Below, in pieces: positions 5,718-6,619 of a DNA stretch of 6,619 bases (position 1 is its first letter; every line of letters begins with the position of its first letter). Source of the DNA: Methanosarcinales archaeon. GTDB lineage: Archaea > Halobacteriota > Syntropharchaeia > Alkanophagales > Methanospirareceae. The stretch covers positions 1 to 6,619 of the forward strand of contig JAODGR010000025.1 in assembly GCA_025464275.1 (NCBI GenBank). The letters are read 5' to 3'. Below the pieces are notes generated by a model. That model ran no database searches. It was given only the letters and a program-made list of their open reading frames with translations, and had not been told where the DNA came from. The translations under genes and the position numbers were made by a program.

Positions 5718-6538
5718 ATAAGAGGGGGAATGTGCTCAATCTCGGTGATACATTGCGGAGTGGCTTTGAGACCTGGAGGAGGAACCTGAATATCTGTGTG
5801 CCTTTTGTATTCTGTGCCGTGCTCACTGTTGTAATGGCTGTCATCGTGGTGAGCGCGGGCATGCTGCTGACCGGCGTTTCTTCCCTTACACTCTATCACC
5901 CCGGCGGGGAGATTCCCATCGAGTTCATCCCTCAACTCAGGTCTCAATTCGTCCATGAGCTCCACATCGTTCTCACTCTGCTTGCCATCATCATAGCCCT
6001 GGGACTATTGATAAACGCGTATTTCATCGCAGGTGCGATAGGCATGGTGAAGGAAGCCACGGAACACGGAGATACCGGCATCTCTGATATGCTGAGCTAC
6101 GGTAACAGGAACTTCATACAGATACTCCTCGCTGAGCTCATCATTGCTGCTGTTGCCGCACCGGGTATTGCATTCCTGATTCCTCTACCACTGCCAGCAG
6201 TTGCTTCCAGCACCCCACTGCTACTCCTGCTTCTGCTCCTGGCACTATCCTACTTCTCCATCATCAGTATCTTATTCGCACTCACACCCTATGCAGTTGT
6301 TATTGGCGGTCTCAACGCTATAGGGGGACTGAGGGATAGTTTTAAGCTGTTTAGAGCTTATAAACGAGAAGTGGTCCTGCTTTGGCTGACTGTCATCGCA
6401 ATAGGAGCATTTACAGGGCTATTACTGGGATACATACCTTATATCGGGGATGCGATGAGCATCATTCTCTCTGTCTGTGTTATTCAACCCTTAGCTGTAA
6501 CATGGTGGAGCAGATTGTACATGCAGATAGCGGTGTGA
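5711..6538 (+). CDS. Six-helix integral membrane protein, DUF7847-like
   Basis: The protein has 275 residues and about six hydrophobic helices, near residues 28-53, 86-113, 135-158, 168-192, 221-243 and 247-270. A soluble N-terminal stretch (LGDTLRSGFETWRRNL) and the segment GLRDSFKLFRAYKREVVLL (206-224) resemble archaeal membrane proteins of the DUF7847 / glycerophosphodiesterase-membrane-domain type. In these, an amphipathic helix ending in basic residues precedes pairs of transmembrane helices. No catalytic motif is visible and the function is unknown. The ATG at 5711 lies in the last unit of the heptad repeat and has no Shine-Dalgarno. A GTG at 5732 is preceded by GAGGGGG (5722-5728) at normal spacing and would give a 268-residue protein starting just before LNLGDTLRSG; I regard it as at least as likely. 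The gene could be read through from uL14, 77 bases upstream. Confidence 0.75.
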   Translation: MNDKRGNVLNLGDTLRSGFETWRRNLNICVPFVFCAVLTVVMAVIVVSAGMLLTGVSSLTLYHPGGEIPIEFIPQLRSQFVHELHIVLTLLAIIIALGLLINAYFIAGAIGMVKEATEHGDTGISDMLSYGNRNFIQILLAELIIAAVAAPGIAFLIPLPLPAVASSTPLLLLLLLLALSYFSIISILFALTPYAVVIGGLNAIGGLRDSFKLFRAYKREVVLLWLTVIAIGAFTGLLLGYIPYIGDAMSIILSVCVIQPLAVTWWSRLYMQIAV

Positions 6539-6574
6539 ATGGTGATGAGCGATGAGTGAGGGGGAGATATGATA

Positions 6575-6619
6575 TGCGCCGGCCGGGATTCGAACCCGAG
6601 TTAGAGGCTCTTTACTCCT
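6575..6619 (-). tRNA. Partial tRNA, 3' part, probably tRNA-Glu (possible intron)
   Basis: Read on the minus strand, the 3' part of a tRNA ends at 6575 with discriminator A and no encoded CCA. The 3' acceptor strand CCGGCGC (6582-6576) would require GCGCCGG at the 5' end, outside the window. The T arm has a 5-bp stem (6583-6587 with 6595-6599, one G-T pair) around the TTCGAAT loop (6588-6594). A 4-base variable loop TAAC and GCCTC for the 3' anticodon stem precede it. This 3' half is very like archaeal tRNA-Glu, including the short variable loop. Position 37-38 would be GA, but the bases before it (GTAAA) are not a Glu anticodon, and no GAGGC partner stem lies in the expected place. This suggests an intron in the anticodon loop whose remainder is outside the window. 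The isotype is not certain. Confidence 0.7.

Noticed and set aside
5342..5965. A 207-residue minus-strand open frame across uL14 and the heptad array
   Set aside because: Its translation is the repeat (HLSSVIC-type) plus the antisense of uL14 and the membrane protein; there is no domain or ribosome binding site.

Overview
The window looks like part of a euryarchaeal chromosome of about 50% GC. The evidence is an archaeal-type ribosomal protein uL14, a DUF447-family protein (a family found mainly in methanogens and their relatives), archaeal-style TATA-plus-Shine-Dalgarno promoter arrangements, and a tRNA gene with no encoded CCA that may carry an intron. A methanogen or ANME-type lineage is a reasonable guess, but nothing here proves it.

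Layout. From the left end, a short AT-rich leader with a degenerate 7-bp periodicity precedes a plus-strand ImmA/IrrE-like zinc metallopeptidase (84-1046). It converges, with 8 bases between stop codons, on a tightly packed four-gene minus-strand operon. In transcription order the operon is a DUF447 flavin-barrel protein (5113-4469), an Aquifex-type aconitase (4463-2421), an uncharacterised 278-residue protein with weak kleisin (ScpA-like) character (2424-1588), and a 190-residue tandem winged-helix protein that reads like a kite/MAGE (Nse3/ScpB-type) SMC accessory subunit (1627-1055). Spacings are 5 bases, a 4-base ATGA overlap and a 40-base overlap, so the four are almost certainly co-transcribed and translationally coupled. 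The pairing of the last two suggests a divergent SMC kleisin-kite module appended to a metabolic operon. No SMC ATPase is in the window.

A divergent regulatory region of about 120 bases (5114-5234) separates this operon from rpl14 (uL14, 5235-5633). It holds a pentanucleotide repeat in the minus-strand leader, a TATA-like box for each direction, and a perfect 9-bp inverted repeat bracketing the uL14 box A. uL14 stands alone here instead of sitting among the usual ribosomal protein genes. After it, a gap made almost wholly of 7-bp units leads into a six-helix membrane protein (5711-6538, possibly starting at GTG 5732). The right edge carries the 3' part of a minus-strand tRNA, best matched to tRNA-Glu, in which the expected anticodon does not adjoin the 3' anticodon stem.

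No stretch above 300 bases lacks a gene. No insertion sequence, CRISPR array, rRNA or phage gene was seen.
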